A stretch of DNA of 6,452 nucleotides from Desulfobacterales bacterium (lineage in GTDB: Bacteria > Desulfobacterota > Desulfobulbia > Desulfobulbales > Desulfocapsaceae). The translations under genes were made by a program, and so were the position numbers. Below the pieces are notes generated by a model. It saw only the letters and a list, made by a program, of their open reading frames with translations. It searched no databases and had not been told where the DNA came from. How positions within the stretch are numbered: the first letter of the stretch is position 1; each line of letters opens with the position of its first letter. Below, piece by piece: positions 4,384 to 6,452 of this stretch. The DNA is taken from positions 1-6,452 of the forward strand of contig JABDPQ010000114.1 of assembly GCA_013042695.1 (NCBI GenBank), in the 5' to 3' direction.

Positions 4384-6452
4384 TTATCTGAATTCTATAA
4401 ACATTGCCGACGTCCAAGCCTTTGCGTCATCAATCTGACGCCCTAGGAAAAATATCGGCCGAAAGCCAGCAGGACCGTTAACTGGATCAATCTGAATTTT
4501 ACCCTGAACATCACGTGGTAGTAGCTGATCGCTGATCCGTTCAACAGAGACAAACATATTCACTCCACCCAGTTTTTTCGTCAGTTCACCGTGCTCAATC
4601 AGATCGGCTCCGCTGACTTCGAATATAAATTCTGGACAATGTATAAATGGATTGCGATCAAGTTGGTTACCGACCTTATTATAACTGTCTATTGTTCCAT
4701 AAATTTGGATCGTACAATGGGCTAAATCACTGACATCCATTTCAACACAGTCAGCATCACCGTACGTGTCGGTACGAAAACCAATTTCCGTTGGTGATTT
4801 GCGATAGCAATTTTCTTCCTGATGTTCGAAACCACGGCCTAAAAAGCTGTTAACAACCCCATTCAAAATCTTTATCGATCCACTCCACTCTGCCCAACGA
4901 TAACGATCTTTAATCCTTGCCCCACCCCAACGAACACGAATTCTTCGATCAGAATAACCTGCTTCATCCTGAAGGTTCCTGGACCAAATCAAGCCTGTGT
5001 GATCGTATGCTTGTATCTTATCCCATCCGGCATCTCCAAGGAATCGATAGGTAATCTCGGCAGGTCCCTTATTCCTAAAGCCATCACCCTGAATAAATTT
5101 GCCACATTGAGTAAGACCAACGAGGCGTTCTCCAGTGGTTGCAAAAGTATGTCTTGCTCGTAAAGATTTGGAGATTGTTTTTCGCTCAAGTTTTTTTGAG
5201 ATAATTCCTGTAACACCGCCTTTTGTCCCAAAGACTGCGGTGCCGGGAACTCCTCCTCCACAACGACCACGGTGCTCGTCACCATTTGCAGAGGCACCTA
5301 ATTTGTATCCACGTTGCATGGCCTCTTCATATAACCAGCCGAAGTGGCCCCAAGCAGACTCTATTTCAATGAGCCTTTCAAGAACAGGATGATGCCAATC
5401 CAAGACACAACGGCGCCCTCCAACATGGGGCATCAATAAGTGTCCTTCAGGATCATCGACATATGTCACCCACAGTTCTTCTAAAGGCCACGCTCCTGGC
5501 TCAATTTGTTCAGATGTCATATCCTCGTTCCACTCAAAAGAACGGGCTATATTTCCTTGGCTGTCATACGGAAATTCCGGCGTTTTTCCATGAAGAAATA
5601 TTACATTGTGATCTCCTCCTGCACAGGAATTCCCGCACCATTCCGTACCGGGATAGCAAATGAATTTACCTTCTTCATAGAGTTCTTTGTTTATAAGTCG
5701 TACCGCTCCATCCCAGCGATCCTTTGTAATCTGAAAGTCGTTTGCCGTGTAACCAAGAACATCGAGTCCTGCAACATCACGACCATATGTAAGATTATAG
5801 CGAGTATCATTGGTACCTACCGTATCATCTGAATGAACATGAAGATCACCGTAATAAATTCGCTCGTAATTGAATCCCGAATCTATCGTGATAAAAAATT
5901 GTTTTTCTGCCACAGCTGGACGATTCGGCATTGTTGCAGTAATTATGAGTTCCCCATTGCGATCTGACGGCAAATCTATCACTTCTACCACTGCCCATCC
6001 TTTAGGGTTGATTTTGACTGTTTTGCTATAGATTTTTTTTCCTTCAAGCCCAGCCTTTATTTGTACGCTACCACCAATGTTCCAACAGGTATTGCCCCAA
6101 ATATCTTCAGCTCTGATTTTAAGTGGTATTCTCTTATCTCTGTTAACCAACCTGGATCCAACAATCTCAAGGTGATGGGGTTGACCAGGGACAATATCAA
6201 TTACGATATCACCAGGAATTGTGCAAAATCGAGAAGTTCCAAGAGGATCCACATAGCACCGGAATTTAAAATCTTTTTCTACAAATGTCTGAGCCCGCGT
6301 TCCAGGACCGCCAAAACGACGATCTCCCATTCTGATAATTATATGATCACCAGGTTTCAAATAGCCATCTATGGTGTCAACGATTATTGCTTTTTGAAAC
6401 GGACGCTCATGTCCCTTTTGATCAAAACGTACTTTAAGTGACTGGACAGTTG
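4384..6452 (-). CDS. DUF3604-type PHP-fold metal-dependent hydrolase, 5' end beyond window
   Basis: Large protein of the DUF3604 type, a PHP/amidohydrolase-like group of putative metal hydrolases. The stop is TAA at 4384-4386. The frame has no stop up to 6452, so the start lies outside; TTG at 6358-6360 is an internal leucine, and 30 further residues upstream (TVQSLKVRFDQKGHERPFQK, then AIIVDTIDGY) lead smoothly into LKPGDHIIIR. Numbering from that Leu as 1: an N-terminal beta domain (about 1-160, with an Ig-like stretch PGQPHHLEIVG...IRAEDIWGN), a PHP-like catalytic domain (about 165-410) and a C-terminal beta domain (about 410-658, WGGARIKDRYRWAEWSG). Candidate metal ligands are H174/H176 in GDLHVHSDD, E240 in YPGTEW, H251 in GGDHN, H312 in PHVGG, and D361/H363 in NGDEHRG. 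All the blocks expected of an active enzyme are present. The substrate is unknown. It sits 184 nt upstream of tctC, suggesting action on the transported compound (inference). Localisation cannot be judged without the N-terminus. Family assignment is fairly sure; reaction is not. Confidence 0.85.
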   Translation of the reverse strand, partial: TVQSLKVRFDQKGHERPFQKAIIVDTIDGYLKPGDHIIIRMGDRRFGGPGTRAQTFVEKDFKFRCYVDPLGTSRFCTIPGDIVIDIVPGQPHHLEIVGSRLVNRDKRIPLKIRAEDIWGNTCWNIGGSVQIKAGLEGKKIYSKTVKINPKGWAVVEVIDLPSDRNGELIITATMPNRPAVAEKQFFITIDSGFNYERIYYGDLHVHSDDTVGTNDTRYNLTYGRDVAGLDVLGYTANDFQITKDRWDGAVRLINKELYEEGKFICYPGTEWCGNSCAGGDHNVIFLHGKTPEFPYDSQGNIARSFEWNEDMTSEQIEPGAWPLEELWVTYVDDPEGHLLMPHVGGRRCVLDWHHPVLERLIEIESAWGHFGWLYEEAMQRGYKLGASANGDEHRGRCGGGVPGTAVFGTKGGVTGIISKKLERKTISKSLRARHTFATTGERLVGLTQCGKFIQGDGFRNKGPAEITYRFLGDAGWDKIQAYDHTGLIWSRNLQDEAGYSDRRIRVRWGGARIKDRYRWAEWSGSIKILNGVVNSFLGRGFEHQEENCYRKSPTEIGFRTDTYGDADCVEMDVSDLAHCTIQIYGTIDSYNKVGNQLDRNPFIHCPEFIFEVSGADLIEHGELTKKLGGVNMFVSVERISDQLLPRDVQGKIQIDPVNGPAGFRPIFFLGRQIDDAKAWTSAMFIEFR

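Noticed and set aside
5506..5832. 108-codon plus-strand open frame
   Set aside because: Antisense to the PHP domain of the hydrolase; cysteine- and serine-rich low-plausibility protein without family features.
6061..6441. 126-codon plus-strand open frame opposite the hydrolase gene
   Set aside because: It lies fully antisense to a strongly supported coding frame, has no recognisable domain, and its composition is what a reverse frame of a real gene gives.

Overview
The window is one co-directional block of six genes, all on the minus strand, so transcription runs from position 6452 down to 1. In transcription order it holds: a large PHP-fold/DUF3604-type metal-dependent hydrolase (4384-6452, its N-terminus cut by the window edge); a complete tripartite tricarboxylate transporter (TTT) of the TctC-TctB-TctA type (4199 down to 1041); a 301-residue periplasmic-binding-protein-like protein without a signal peptide (1006 down to 101); and the first 17 codons of a probable CBS-domain protein (52 down to 1, cut by the window edge). 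I see no RNA genes, insertion sequences, CRISPR arrays or phage genes.

The organism is a Gram-negative bacterium: the TctC subunit has a Sec signal peptide and would be a periplasmic binding protein. Moderate base composition, Shine-Dalgarno sites in front of most genes and the TTT system suggest a proteobacterium in the broad sense. A marine or sediment Desulfobacterota-type anaerobe is my guess from the overall feel of the proteins, not something the sequence proves.

Layout: the gaps inside the block are 184 nt (hydrolase to tctC), 162 nt (tctC to the preferred tctB start), 24 nt (tctB to tctA), 34 nt (tctA to the binding-protein-like gene) and 48 nt (to the CBS gene). The two long gaps flank tctC. 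The first holds a 10-bp-period direct repeat that could be an operator, plus the tctC ribosome binding site. The second holds a perfect 12-bp stem-loop of the kind that lets a binding protein be made in excess over its membrane partners. The genes from tctB onward are tightly packed and are probably one transcript.

How the parts may work together (inference): TctC captures an unknown, probably carboxylated, substrate in the periplasm and TctA/TctB import it using an ion gradient. The PHP/DUF3604 enzyme may hydrolyse the substrate or a related ester. The signal-less binding-protein-like protein and the CBS protein may be cytoplasmic sensors of a ligand and of nucleotides, respectively. This enzyme-transporter-sensor combination is the most interesting thing in the window; its substrate cannot be read from the sequence.
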